From: Urechis unicinctus
Lineage: Eukaryota; Annelida; Polychaeta; Xenopneusta; Urechidae
DNA: 64,000 nt
Direction of reading: 5' to 3'
Assembly (NCBI GenBank): GCA_034190875.2
Contig: CM067358.1
Location: 58,824,868 to 58,888,867, forward strand
The notes under the pieces are model-generated. The model was not told the origin of the DNA. It searched no databases and was given only the letters and a program-made list of their open reading frames with translations. Each line of letters opens with the position of its first letter. The stretch's first letter is position 1. The position numbers and the translations under genes are program-made. Positions 17,846 to 31,818 of the stretch are shown here, in pieces.

Positions 17846-20509
17846 ACAACAGGGTAATAATCTAACACTATAAAATGTCACAATAATAACACATATATGA
17901 TAAAATCTAAATACTATTATGTCTCATTGAATTTGACATTTTCACAAAGGTCTGCTGTTTGAAAGCATTATCTGTTGGGGCATGGTACAATGCGTGACAT
18001 GGCTCCAACTATTCATCACCACAGATCTTCCTGAACGGACCAATCAACAACTGGCATTTATTTATAAAGGCCGTGTAGTTCACTCGTTTGTCATGGAAGC
18101 AGCGTATTCGTGCCTTATCAGTGGTCTACAGGTATATTTCCATCTTCGTTCCGTTATTGCAGGATATTCGGTAAGATTTTGTCTATCTCCGAAACCCAGC
18201 TCTGTGTAGCCGGCTACCAACTGCAGTGAATGCCTTGTAAAGGTGAGGACGCCAACAACGAATAAGGAAATATTTAGCTAACTATCGAATGATTTATGCC
18301 TTATCTAGATTAAACAAAAACTACACCGATTGGAATAATTACCATTATTATTGTTTTGTGTGCCTTGCGGGCATTATTTATCGTAGGCGATGGCGGAGAA
18401 TCACGTTGATCTGTCGCTGATGACACCTGATGTCATTTCATATTCGCTTAACTCTTACTAAGGGTAATCATGATGAATGTGTTGCTTGTTCAGTGGATCG
18501 CTGACATTTAACTGAGCTTATAAAGATTGAAACTGAACACACACTCGATAGATCGATAAACAGGCACTGAAATTTTGCATTATCGATCGAAGTCACGTGA
18601 CTCGATCGCCTATATACGAGCATTGGCATCCGATTTGCAACATTAAAATTCTGATGATTATTCTTACCATTGTACGCTTTGCTGCACGAAATATATAGAT
18701 ACATCATCAAAAGTATTTTAGTTGGATGTAGTTTGCCAACCTTGCTTCGTACCATCAATTTGTTCGACCCCATAAGCAGTTTGAACCCTATCTGTTATCA
18801 CCATGCAACCATCAGTTTACTAACCAGATCGGATGACGATTGACCATCTAATATCAGATTGGCGGTGGCGTGAGTGACCATCGGAAAACGACGTTGTGGA
18901 TCATGGCTGCTGGTTTTGAATGACAATGAGCTGTCTCCTGCATCCTGCTGCACATTATGTCTTATGACCTGGGACAATCATAATAGGTGACTGGGATTGA
19001 CGTTTGTAATGATGAATCATTAATGAATTATCAATGCCTTTGTTTACAGAATTAGATCTATCGCAACATATTGAATCTGTCGTGTGAAGCTGAAATCAGG
19101 AATCCACAAAGATCGACGGAAACCTATTACATCCTAAACTAGTCTTTTGCTGATAGGGGATTACAACAGCAGTATGCTACTGTGGGTTTTGGAGGCCCCA
19201 TGATGATCTGTCGTGTGGTTCACAACTGGACCAGAGGCACGCGTTTCTGCCAAGTGTTCATTTGATTTAATATTTGTAGGAGCATTGCAGGGTCTCAAGG
19301 GATAAGATGTGTTCCCCCCTTAACTGTGAAACCAATGTTTGCACATTATGTTTACCCGTCAAATCATCGGCGCTATCAGAATCCAGACGTTCCAGAATCT
19401 TTGTACAGCCCATGTTCGTTGGACGGTACAGTGACCATGTTTATACCTTGCAATATAAGTACCGGTACCAAATATAATTAATGTTGCAGATATGAAGACT
19501 TGTGCGCGTGGCACTTGGGTTTACAGCCGTGTCTCTAAATAGAATAACATCAATTTTGTCTTAATGCCCGCTGTTTAATCTTACATTCTGCAATTTGAAA
19601 GGCAGGCTTTTGATTACTAGCGAAAGCCACAGACCAATGGTCGTCCTAGACATAACCACTTTCCGTCTTCCTAACACAGCATCCCACGCATGCTCTATGG
19701 TATGGGGAACTGTCGCATAAAGTGTGATGGCGGCGTGTGTGTGGGAGGATGATTTATCTCGACCGAACCTTGCGACGTCAAGTCAACAAACAAGAAGTTT
19801 ATTTTAAACGTTAATTGCATGGTAACCTTAGCTGGAATGAACAAAACTGTTGCGCAAGAATTTCTTAATGCAATATATTTCATATCATTATGCCTTTGGG
19901 AGGACTATTTGAAAGCAGCTTGGCACAGAATGTATATTTTGCATAGGGTTCTGAAAGCGAACAAGTCAATGACCAGCAGTGACATAGGATCAGAGAAGAG
20001 GCATAGACGATGAATATGAAGCACCAGTTAAAGTTGAATGCTGGAAGGAAGAAATGTTACTAATTGACCCCATATTTACCTATCTAAACTGAAAGCGTAT
20101 GAGCTTATGACAACCACAGCAAAACAGCGTCAATATTACCCCAGACTGAATGATCGCCCATACCTCGTTATTCATTATCCATTTGATTTAAATAACTAGA
20201 CATGGAACTAAAAGACAACATAGCAACGTAGATATAGCCTGGAGAGGCTGAATTCACCATAACATTCATCAAGCGCAACGGTTTGCAATAATAGCAGCAG
20301 AGCGCAACGAATGGAGATCTTCTATGGATTGCAAAATTATGTTGGTTTTTTTCGCAATACAATATGGTTATATAATGCACATATTATCAACGTTTAACAA
20401 TTCTCGTACAAGGCTAGGACAATGTAATATGCGTGAACTGATACATAATTCTGCACCCAACACAAGGATGGATCTACTACCCTTTAACAAAATATCTTAA
20501 CCGGGCTCG
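17846..20509. other. 2.7-kb segment absent from the second copy
   Basis: This sequence interrupts a repeat that is continuous at 36.6-38.2 kb, so it is either an insertion here or a deletion there. I see no transposase, reverse transcriptase, terminal repeat or other gene in it. Open frames of 60-100 codons look random. Confidence 0.5.
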
Positions 20510-21680
20510 CTCAACAGCTCAATTCAGATAAACACTTGCCTTCTCAACTTGCCCAACACTGAACTAACTACCACCGACTATTTTTGTGTTAGTGGCCCAT
20601 GGAACTTCAACAAGGTTCGGAAGTATCTGTTACTCAATTGCTCAGTTACTAATCTGAAGAGTAAGGCCAGGTGTCTTGAAAGGTAACGTTAGTTGAACCA
20701 CCCCAACCCACCTAAATTAAGGCCATATGTTTGTTCGTTTCACATGCTTGTCATGCATAAATTATAAATCACGACCTCAAAAGCGTACAAAAGATTTCAA
20801 TATCGAACGCAATATAAAACAGAATGATTAACGAGGGCAACGCCAGGAGTACTGCGCTGCTCGCCATCTAAACCATATCTTATTCATGTTATCTGCCTCC
20901 TGCATGATTTAACCATGCTCCTCAAGACCTCAGAGTAGCTCTGCTGACTTCATTACAACAACATTGTGTAGTAATTTAAGCATGTGGCATTATTCAGTAA
21001 AAGTGACAATTACAGCTTAAATGGCATACTTTTTCAGAATAGCTGTCTCGAAAACATTCATGGTATCGAATTAGTATATCATGCCTTACACCTAATGGTG
21101 TTCTGCATATGCATCAATGTCTAGTTCGGCATGAAGTATTTACCACAGCAAGGTCCCGTACTAATCAAATAGAGCCAGCCAATGTAACGACATGCTCTTG
21201 CCTTACCAATGCCTACCATATGTGTTGACGTCTATTTTCTTAGGCATCATCAATCCTTGGCATCGTTTTTAAGTGAAACAAACTGACTTTTTCTATCCGT
21301 TCTCCCCAATCCATACTGTGACGCGTTGTAACGTTCAGGCCTAACAATCAGCACACATTAAATTGTTTTCACGTTGTTTCGTTTGCTCTGTTGTGGGAGG
21401 TTATTCATTGGTTATTCTCTTTTCCACATTTCTTCATCTGTATTTCTGTCATACTAAATGCCTTCATCTATTTATCTGCCATACTAAATGCACCATGTCC
21501 TATTTCATAATGCAGACGGTATTGTATACAATGGTCACCACAACTAGCTTGTCGATACGTTACGTCAACACTATTTTATGGTTTACATGGATACATATTT
21601 CTTTGTGGATGACCTGTCACTGTCGTAGGTATATTGTAGCCTCGTATTTGATTTTCAACCATAATATGGATTGATTATGT
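20510..21680. repeat. Dispersed direct repeat, copy 1 (right part)
   Basis: Matches 37086-38235 in the same orientation along its length. Shared words include CCACCGACTATTTTTG, AAGGCCAGGTGTCTTGAAAG and GTTGACGTCTAT. Plus-strand frames near its end (21363-21674 and the right-hand counterpart) are similar but not consistently conserved as protein, so I treat them as non-coding. Confidence 0.85.
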
Positions 21681-22860
21681 TTGTCACATATCAAATGGCA
21701 TTAATACAATATTTATGTGAGAGGTTTCTCATGACAAGAAACCAAAGCTGACCATCAAGCCAAAGAGCTTGTAGCTTCGCTGATAGAGTTCGCTCCCGGC
21801 AATATAAGTAAAACCGCCATCTGTGTGCCAGCGCGTTAGTTTATCATAACGTCTATGCTATAGCCACTTGGAAATTTGGAGGCACGGTCGTCATGACCAA
21901 TTACATTACCCCATAACCTCAACATAATCAACAGTCTGATGTGCTTGTAGATCTGCTGTTAGTGTTGATTAACTTTTAGCGTCGGTGTTCTAGAGAGGCT
22001 CGAAATGCTCACCACATGAGTCAATTAACGTGAACCTCGCAGCGTAGCTATAAGCTCTTTGTTCGAGGGTTGTGGAAACAAACATCACGATATGACGCTA
22101 CATCATAATGCTCGCAATGATCTGGTTGCTATCGTATTTTAGAGCATGCACTTTTTAACAAATTAACTCGTTAACACATAGCTTACTGCGATTTCTGAAC
22201 ACAAACCACCTATACATGATATAACTTAAACTCACAACTTTGTGTTTTAGACTACCTCCGTGCGTGTCGATACACCTCGTGCTTTTGTCGCGGCTTTTTT
22301 CTTCATTCTCCGATGAAGCAGACGATTCGAATCTGCATGGTTGCACTTTCATTAATTTCTTCTCTCACAGCTTCCTTTCCTTTGATGTGACCATCGTATT
22401 TTATGAAAGTTACCCAACTTTCATTACTATTAGTGCGATCCGTACTTAACATTTAGACTTTACTTCCAGAATCTGCGCCAACAAATGACTGCCGCACTTC
22501 TCCCGCTCACAATGGTCTCATCGGAACATTGACGTCTATAGTCCCGATGTCGGTATAAGTTACGAGGCTAGTTGCAATTACATTATAGGGGAATCCCTTT
22601 TTTGGGCGGAATGAAGACAAAACGCCACACTTTTCGGAAAAGCTGATTAAAAAAGTCGAACCAACTTTCCAGCGCTTTTTGATGGGCATTCAAAAGATTA
22701 GTCGACAATTTCGTGATATGGGGTCTTTAAGAATTCACTCTCACAAAATGATTTAATATTGGTGATCTTATTTATATCTAATGGACTCAAAGATTATACT
22801 AGCAATACGCAAATAAGTTTTTACGGACTTATAAGCAGAACGTATATGCTAGTAGTCAAT
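21681..22860. other. Non-coding stretch
   Basis: No gene or repeat that I can support. Short frames on both strands at 22155-22449 and 22507-22689 overlap or lack motifs. Confidence 0.4.
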
Positions 22861-22862
22861 AC

Positions 22863-23645
22863 ATGAAGCACAAAACGGCTCGAGGAGTCCAAACTGATCA
22901 CAGCAGCAATCGTGGTAGTTGCAATATCATGCAGACTGACAAGTATTCATCTCACAAAGGATCATTAAAACGGATTAAGAGTTGGCCAGCCAGCTTAACA
23001 TCCGTTGTTTGCAAAATATTGGAAACAATTGTAAGAGGCAAACAACTCACAGTTCACTTACTCAAACATAACTACCGGAATAAACATCAAAATGATTATG
23101 TGAACAAACGCTTATAACCCTCGGGAAATTCATAGAGGATGTTACAAAAACGATAGACCCTCAGGATTCCGTAGATGGACTCGCTCTCTTCTTAATCAAC
23201 ATAAATGATCTAGGTCCTAGTTTTCATCAAACGTTACAAGATCTGTATAAGGCCCCATTAACAACGCGCCATTCAGACGTGGTCATCGTGTGTTTGAACG
23301 TGTCAGAGACATATGAGAAAGAGTAACAAAGCTCGGCACAGTTATATCAGATTTAAGTTACTATCAAAGATCTCTTAATACACAACGTGTCTGTGGGTAT
23401 ATTATATATGATTACCAAATGTTAAATGAAATAGATAATATTGGTTTTAGTTTGTTTGTTCAGGTTCGCAATCAAAAATATATGGCTAGCATGGAATAAG
23501 AACGAAATAACTTCCAGGCTCCTTGTGACTTCATGGAAAAGATTACCAGCCACAGCAGTTTCAACTAAGCCACTAAACTGTTTAAAAAACGAAATCAATG
23601 TGCATCTTAAGGCCAAAAGGAATCTATTGTTGTTAACAATTTGAA
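22863..23645 (+). mobile_element. Decayed LINE reverse transcriptase fragment
   Basis: Remnant of ORF2 of a non-LTR retrotransposon. Three landmarks occur in the right order on the plus strand, in different frames. SLTSVVCKILETIVR near 22990-23034 resembles the conserved block early in the fingers/palm. LFLININDLG near 23184-23215 resembles the LFLIYINDL block ahead of the catalytic aspartates. SWKRLPATAVSTKPLNCLKN near 23535-23595 resembles the C-terminal region of CR1/L2/Jockey-like ORF2 proteins. Many stops and frameshifts lie between them, and I see no intact FADD-type box. It is inactive, and its 5' end is not visible. Confidence 0.75.
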
Positions 23646-23744
23646 AGGCACTGATGGGCCAAACGGTCATACCCCACAGGCCATTCATCCTTACCAGGTA
23701 ACTGGCGGCCATCATTGTGAATAACATGGCTTTATGGCATGTGT

Positions 23745-25500
23745 GAGTTCAACTATTATTTGAAATATTTTTAAGGCCATGTTTATGGTGACAGCCGCGA
23801 ATAAGCGCATCTCATCCCTCTCCCAGTTCCACCACCGAGCCTTTTCCCTAACCATCCAATGCACCACAGGCAGCAATTGTCGTCTTATTCAGATATTCAT
23901 GAGTTTACATGGGGACATGGCGTCACATATGCTCACTTAAGTCTCAGACACTATGTGCAACTTGTAGTCCTGATATGTTCGAATCCCAGGTTGACAATGA
24001 TTTTGATTGGCTGGGGATAGACACAATATCGATAAATAGCATTCATCGATATATCATGATTCTTGGTGAATTAACTATCGTTGTAACCACACGGCAATGA
24101 CAAGGGATGAGTTCGGTGTTCGTCAAAATGAAAGCTTCCTTGTAGAAAGGCTCCTTTATTGACAACAGTACATGGAATAGAATATCATTGCATTTAATAT
24201 TTCGACACTGCTAAAGGCCCCTGAGTGTACCTAACACGATGAATACATGATCATATAGATGCAAAAACTTCAGCAATGTTTTGTAAATGAGTATCGACAA
24301 AGCGCCAGAGGAATTAAAACAAAAGGTCATATATTGCCTTCCAGTTTAATCCACTTGATATTATAGATTTTCATACAATACAAAGATCGTAATTCACCCA
24401 CGTTCCCCTTCAACACACAGCTACAAGCTGACGTGCAGCTAGCACTGGCACATGGATGTGTACCTGACGTATATGGATGCACAGCTTGCTTCTCATCGAC
24501 TGCAACGATATCTTCTATATGCACATGACTACATGCGTTGAGTTGCTGGTGTATATGGCAGTACAGGGAGTGTCTGTTGTGCGCTGTAGTCTTCTGCAGC
24601 ATGCGTATGTATTAAGATTTATGCATATTTTGTATTACAGTACATTTACGTCCGACGTTATATGCATGAAAACGTTACTTCATTACGCAGCAGTGAGATG
24701 CTATATAGAGATTTAAAGGAGGCAAATAAATCGTTGTCGAGCTATTTTCCTCTTCCGCTATGATGTAAGGTTCTTTCATTCATATCTTTGTATCATGACG
24801 TTCAGGATATGGGCCAGCGAAGGGCGCCTGGTGCTGGACCCGTCATGACGACGCCCAAAGCCATAATTGTCCAACTGGAGTTGTTAATGCCGCTGTTGGA
24901 AAACCAATATTTGTAAAGGCAGATCACAAACGTCGCTGCCCTGTTGACATGGTCAAAAATACCCGTGGCAATTCCTCGAGAGGAAACTGGGTGGGAAAAG
25001 GAAAATCTGGACGGTACCTGGAACAAGCCAAAGTCACAAAAAGGCCCCATCAATATACACAATCGTTTGATTTACTAAACAAGCACAAATTGACCCTTCT
25101 ATATACCAAAATGAACACCATTCAGACATGGAGTTTCTACGCTTGTCGCGTAAGGAGGGGGTGAGCGCTTTAATCAGGACACCTTGCTGGTCCTAAACGC
25201 CAGAGAGATAAACTCGGTGAAGCTACTGACTATTCGGTTGGGCACGCTCACCCGAAAGACACACCAACCTCAGCATGCACTTTACTCTTGGCCGGCTAAG
25301 CCATTAGCGAAAGTAAAACTTTTCCACCGGACCAACCACATATCACTGACAAGTCGACCATCGTTAGTGTCAACAACGACACCCCCCACCCCCCACTCCC
25401 CACTCACAAAAAAACCCATCCCTACCACATCCCTCTCGCAACCCCTCGCCACCCCTGGTCTACCCTATGCCGGTAAGTTAGTGCCTTTCGCAACCAGCGC
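23745..25500. repeat. Segmental repeat, left copy (flanks Polinton block)
   Basis: Matches 60997-62880 in the same orientation. Shared words include CCACCACCGAGCCTTTTCCC, GAATCCCAGGTTGACAATG, TTTCGACACTGCTAAAGG and CTACTGACTATTCGGTTGGG. In both places LINE-derived sequence lies just left and Polinton-derived genes lie right, so the duplicated unit includes more than this segment. The region holds a B-box-like word (GTTCGAATCCC near 23978) but no full tRNA. Its open frames (25184-25525 and others) are broken in the second copy. Confidence 0.85.
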
Positions 25501-25689
25501 CAAGACACATAGCATCAGTGACTAAGACAGTGTCTACTGCATCCACTCAAGTACATAGGTATTGCTTCTTTAGGCTGATCTTTTTCAACCAATAGGAGTA
25601 CCCTGGATTCTCATCGGGCAGCCCTGGGGTAAATACTAGGTGCATAACTTTATGCTTAAAGTACAAGTTCAATTAGCAGTGGAAGTACT

Positions 25690-26133
25690 GACTAAGATGC
25701 CTGAAAAGCATTCCCATGTATTCTGAAACTGTTTTGGTCTCCTATAGCCAACTCCAGAGGTGTGGTTAATATTTGGATGCCATCATAATTCTCCCTTGGT
25801 TTGGTTACATAATAACTGCTTTGTTGGACACGATATACAACAATAGTTAAACCAAGAAAGGGCAGGCCATTCATCCGCGTTGGTTGATAACCCCTTACAG
25901 AAAACTCGGCCTGGTGCTGGCATAGATATCCACTGTCAACACCATTGGCACCATCCAAAAATGACCACTCATGCATTCCATTAACCAATGTGTCTCTTTC
26001 CTCTGCCCAAATAGTAATAAGGGGCTTCAATTGTGACTTGTTATGCAGCGCATCAAAATAGGTTTTTAGTTGCATATTCAGCGAGGTCCGTCGTTTTCTG
26101 TTGAGGTCCATATATACTCGCTTTTATTTACAT
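25690..26133 (-). pseudogene. Polinton spike/fibre-like gene, broken (block 1)
   Basis: Homologous to the plus-strand gene at 53705-54262. They share the start context TACAAGATGT, the IKASIYG start and the core PLITIWAEE/SLITIWAEA followed by EWSF-DGA. The probable role is a surface or fibre protein of the element's particle, inferred from the tail-fibre-like motif in the better copy. Breaks: codon 2 is TAA, and a frame change follows about 28 codons, with the tail-fibre-like segment missing. The downstream part reads openly for about 130 codons to 25692. It lies directly downstream of the other spike-type gene, the same order as in block 2. Confidence 0.75.
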
Positions 26134-26149
26134 CTTGTAGATTCTAGAA

Positions 26150-26877
26150 CAATGCTAACAAGAAGGCCGTGGTTGTCTAATAGCCACCTCTCTGCTAGTA
26201 AAACGTTTTGAGACAGGATTAGCTATGTTCGTGGTTATTATATTACCGAAAGAGCCACCCTTAAGCATGTTGTGCGTAGTACTGACTTGATGTAGATGGA
26301 TATAAAGTCGGTTAAATATCCTAAAGTTGGTAGGCAGGTCACCTTCTTAAGTACCTGATGGAAGGCATACTCCACCAAGACCGTTTTCAAGACCCAACAT
26401 TTTTAACATACAATCGTCACATCGTTATAGTTATAGTCCCATCTAAAGCATCACCCTCCAACTAAGAGATATATCTGCAACCACCCCCCGTATAAGTTTG
26501 AAGTTCCAGAGGCCAGGGTTTAAGTGGGCACATTCTCCATTTCCTTCAGTTTCAGACCGCCATATAATGGTCGCATTTGATTCAATGTTGTACCAGCCGA
26601 CAGTATTCGTGATTGGTCTGAGGCCTATGCATAGATCCCCTGCACTGTTGTCAATTGTATTCTGCAGGGGCACAGCCTCACCGCTTTGAACGTTAGACAG
26701 GGTATGGTGCATAGTGGTAAACATGAATACAAAAGCCTTTAGATTCAATAGAAAAGCCACAAATAAAGCAGATGGGGTATATCCAGCCCGTGTGAGGGCA
26801 AAGAGCTTAACAAAACCAAGCATTCTAGTCGTCCACAGCAGCGGTACATTCCGAGCAAACTTTCCTGAGGTGTTCAA
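26150..26877 (-). pseudogene. Polinton spike-associated gene, broken (block 1)
   Basis: Homologous to 52980-53590 on plus. The conserved start reads MHHTLSNVQSGEAV, then IDNSAGDLCIGLRPI and VGWYNIES. The C-terminal end near 26200 shares the PVSKR word with the copies at 53575 and at the window end. The frame is open from 26877 to 26443, then carries stops. A hydrophobic stretch precedes the conserved MHHTL. Role unknown. Its constant position next to the fibre-like gene suggests a virion protein. It is arranged head to head with the capsid-associated gene to its right. Confidence 0.7.
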
Positions 26878-26889
26878 CTATTATAAGAT

Positions 26890-27712
26890 GCCATAAAAGC
26901 CAATGCAATTCTGGCAGAACCAAAATTTTCATTGTGGTGTGCAACGTGCGGCTGTGACGTGTCATCCCACGACCACCTGAAGGCCGAGGATCCTCTTGTC
27001 CAAGCTCTCTACATATTACACGTTTATTACAGAGTGCAGCGCCTACTGGCAGAACTACAATCGCCTCTACCCCAGGATCATGCCTATGATCCCTATAACA
27101 ATCCATACGATTGCAGGGTATATGAGGTGTACCATGGAGAACCGTCTGGCGACAGAAGGTAACAGCTACCAACGATGGTCTTGGGGTGCTATATGTACAT
27201 GATGCGTATGGTTACGGAAAAGTCGTCAATGTCGTTATGACCCTACACGGATGGCCTTTGTGGTGGAAAAGGCTAAAAGCCAGCGTTTACCCACGTGAGC
27301 AACCATCAATCATTTCAGGAGCAAATGGGCATTGTTCTAGACCTAGCACAGGGCTCGGAGGCAGACGAGGCCTGGAGTACCTTCATCCTGGACACGGCTT
27401 CTCACAGACCGTCGTTGATTGCATCAATGACAGCATCATGACCTATGTCTAGGCACTGCTGGGGGCACATGCACGTACTTGTAGACACATCTTTGATACC
27501 GGCACTGCGTTTGACGCCATGAAGCAGTTTTTGGTCAATGTTGAAGATGCGATTGAAAGTGCTGCTGCAATAAAGCGGTACCAAGATGTTTCAATGTTTG
27601 CAGGGTCCAGGGTGGTGTTTGTTTTTGGAATTTGGCTCTACATGGTGCCAAGCAACATGCTTCTCCAGGTAGGTCAAGTAGTACAGCAACCTGATTACCA
27701 TGGTGAGTGAGC
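26890..27712 (+). pseudogene. Polinton capsid-associated protein, broken (block 1)
   Basis: A protein family found three times in this window (also 52231-52870 minus and 57694-58443 plus). Here it starts with MQFWQNQ and WCATCGCDVSSHDHL, a cysteine-rich patch, then LHVYYRVQRLLAELQ and QDHAYDPYNNPYD. The middle is frameshifted (AWSTFILD in another frame near 27385). It then reads INDSIMTYV, a TAG, ALLGAHART and KQFLVNVEDAIES to 27709. The C-terminal membrane helix of the 57.7-kb copy is missing, so this copy is truncated. Family function not known to me. Neighbours suggest a structural role. Confidence 0.7.
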
Positions 27713-28306
27713 AACAGCAGATCGACTTACAAACAATTCGCTCCTCTGTAGCAACCGTCCTGCATGATCTGGATTGCAAATGCGTAGCGCATACACCACA
27801 TAATGCATCGATCGTCTTTGTTTTCGAGGTTCACTGTGGCCTTGGTGCGGAGGAGGTCAAGATCATCTAAGGATCAACCTCGTAAACTGTGCGATGCCGT
27901 CTTTTCTTGTATGCTTACTCGTGTGTTTATGTTGGTCTTGACCTTCTTTTGAACGCCGACTCGGTCTCTGAGCTTCTCTGTTTAAATTAACCGCAGATTC
28001 TATATATTACCGAGGCGTGAATAAAATATTTTCAAAAAATAAATGCGCGAAATCATTTGCTAGGAGCTCCACGTCCCATGTGACCCCACAAATATTGTTT
28101 GCTGTCACAGAATATTTAATATGTTTGGATGACTGCCATGATTTTGTTAGAGATACTCACATGCACTTGTCTATCAGAGCACCACACTGGTTACATTCAG
28201 CTATTATAATATACCTGAGCATGTCAGCTGCCGCACTGTACCCCGTGTTGCTTTATGGCAGGTGCGTGATATAGTTGCTTATTTACGCATGTGTTGCATT
28301 ATGTGT

Positions 28307-28311
<5 letters not shown>
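27713..28311. other. Non-coding, part repeated at 38.76 kb
   Basis: About 27850-27990 matches 38762-38870 (shared words TGTGCGATGC and TGTTTATGTTG/TGCTTATGTTG), part of the sequence that precedes each transporter copy. No gene seen. Confidence 0.5.
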
Positions 28312-28381
<70 letters not shown>

Positions 28382-28455
28382 CACACACACACACACACAA
28401 CATATATATACACATACACACACACACACATATATATATATAAATATATATATAA

Positions 28456-28502
<47 letters not shown>

Positions 28503-28544
28503 CACTCACACACACACATAAATATATATATATATATAGGCACT

Positions 28545-28611
<67 letters not shown>

Positions 28612-28630
28612 TTATATATATGTGTGTGTG
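28312..28630. repeat. (CA)n then (TA)n compound microsatellite
   Basis: A pure CA tract of about 70 bases, then CA with interruptions, then TA tracts broken by two GGCACTCAC words. Frames encode only His-Thr, Cys-Val or Tyr-Ile repeats. Confidence 0.97.
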
Positions 28631-28959
28631 TTTTGGGGAGGGCGTGCGCATAGGTGTATGTATGTCTGTGCGCATGGTGTCATTTGTGGATTGGGTTGCA
28701 ATATCGATTCCCTTATATTTAGATCTCTTCATACCTTAACAGGCTGTGAACGCTGTACCACCAGTGCATCCTTAACATTTTCCTCTAGATATGCGGCCGT
28801 TAAACCGGTGATCTACAGGGTTGGGCACTTTAAGAACCCTGTATGAGACACAACATATGTATGTTTCGGTTCCACCCGCCAGACAGCACTAAAAACTTAG
28901 CAATGAACTGGTTTTGCTGACCCATTGACTTGAGCTCGCTTTCCTAGTGCTCTGTAAAG

Positions 28960-29941
28960 ACCCTTCCTTCTTATGCTTTGTATTTGCGGAGCTGTTTAAA
29001 TATATCGGACACATCATCCCCTACACATATACAACACCATTTTACTGGGCCATTCAGCGACCAAGTCTGCCCTTCTTTCATCTATCGTCGGATTCAGTCG
29101 CATGATATGTCGGACAGGTGCAGGCGTTGTGGGATATTGGCTGTCGAGATTCAGCCCGTATTTAGGTATGTGCCGGGGCCGTTTTCCTCACTGGATTCGT
29201 CAGTGTTATATGTATAGCTTCTGATGAATACTGGTTCCTGGTGTTCGCAGCCTTAACTGGGATGACATCAGGTGAGAGTAAACTCCGATTTTCACTGCAA
29301 TACGCAGCCTGGAATACATACAGAAATGCACACTGAGTGCCCGGTGGATACGTTATGGGTCATTAGGAGGGCGTGTAACCTCAATGGTCCATGAGATATA
29401 CACTTATTACTGCTACATTCATCAACTAAACCTAGCTGTTTCTAAAGTCAATGTGTCTCCTGATCTCCATGTCAACAATAGTGACTACTGCAGGTATATA
29501 TGCAGTCTATCTATGAGGCGGATCTCCAGATTTGTTTGGTAAATTATTTGCCTCAGAACTGACTGGTATCAATCTGTTTTCTCTCGGGGTTTCTACATTT
29601 ATCAGCAAGTGTTGACAGGTACAAAGTCCATGGCGCTAATCCTTCAGGAAGTAACTTAGTCATATGGTGAGTTAGCTTGGTTTGTATATATATACATACA
29701 TACACACACACACACACATATGTATATATATATATATGTTGGGGTGTGAATGTGTGCATTTCGTTTGTATGTGTGTTAAGGCTGGCTCATGGACACTACC
29801 GGCAATCCATCACTTCCGTTTGCTGTGACGGGGGCCGTACAGACTATTGGCGCCCTCTGTATGGTGGCCTCTGTCGTTATCAAACTCAAGCAAGGGTGTC
29901 ATTATAATCGAAGTATTCTCGCGAATCTATCGAACTTATGA
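28960..29941 (+). pseudogene. Monocarboxylate-transporter-like copy A, 3' part only, broken
   Basis: The 3' half of the transporter seen intact in copy C. Exon 3 remnant (about 28960-29271) reads, across three frames, GHIIPYTYTTP, ILLGHSATKSALLSSIVGF, GAGVVGYWLSR and SDEYWFLVFAALTGMTSG, then a GT donor in the same phase as copy C. Exon 4 is 29494-about 29605 after CAG, reading PDLFGKLFASELTGINLF, with an in-frame TGA. Exon 5 (29781-29941 after AAG) is open: GWLMDTTGNPSLPFAVTGAV to a TGA. It shows no exons 1-2. The upstream space is occupied by Polinton debris and microsatellites. It cannot encode a transporter. Confidence 0.8.
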
Positions 29942-31649
<1,708 letters not shown>

Positions 31650-31818
31650 CCCCCACCTTCATGTTTTGTCCACTGACGGCGCGGAAAGGAAAAACCAACC
31701 AACATAGTGTCTTTGCTGTCCTCATACGTTGACTTGCTGTCCTCATACATGAACACCCAAGACTTGGATAACGCAACAGGACACACTTTCGTGTCCGCTG
31801 ATATCTACAGGGCGCAGT
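31650..31818 (+). promoter_or_regulatory. Conserved 5' flank of copy B
   Basis: Matches 39777-39947 ahead of copy C up to the ATG, with words such as GTGCCCCCACCTTCATGTTTT, GCGGAAAGGAA and CGTGTCCGCTGA. The match is as high as in the exons, so it probably holds the promoter and 5' leader, but recent duplication alone could explain it. No clear TATA box was picked out. Confidence 0.35.

Noticed and set aside
21363..21674. Conserved gene shared with 37769-38191
   Set aside because: The nucleotide repeat is shared, but the frames differ by indels and lack any motif.
23940..24000. tRNA gene or tRNA-derived SINE
   Set aside because: A B-box-like word is present, also near 61230 and 31179, but I could not form an acceptor stem, an A box and a cloverleaf.
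24327..24602. Cys-rich minus-strand protein also seen near 61.6 kb
   Set aside because: It lies in a duplicated segment and is not maintained as one open frame in both copies.
25184..25525. Pro/Thr-rich 113-codon frame
   Set aside because: Its counterpart at 62.4 kb has a stop early in the frame, and the C-rich end is simple repeat.
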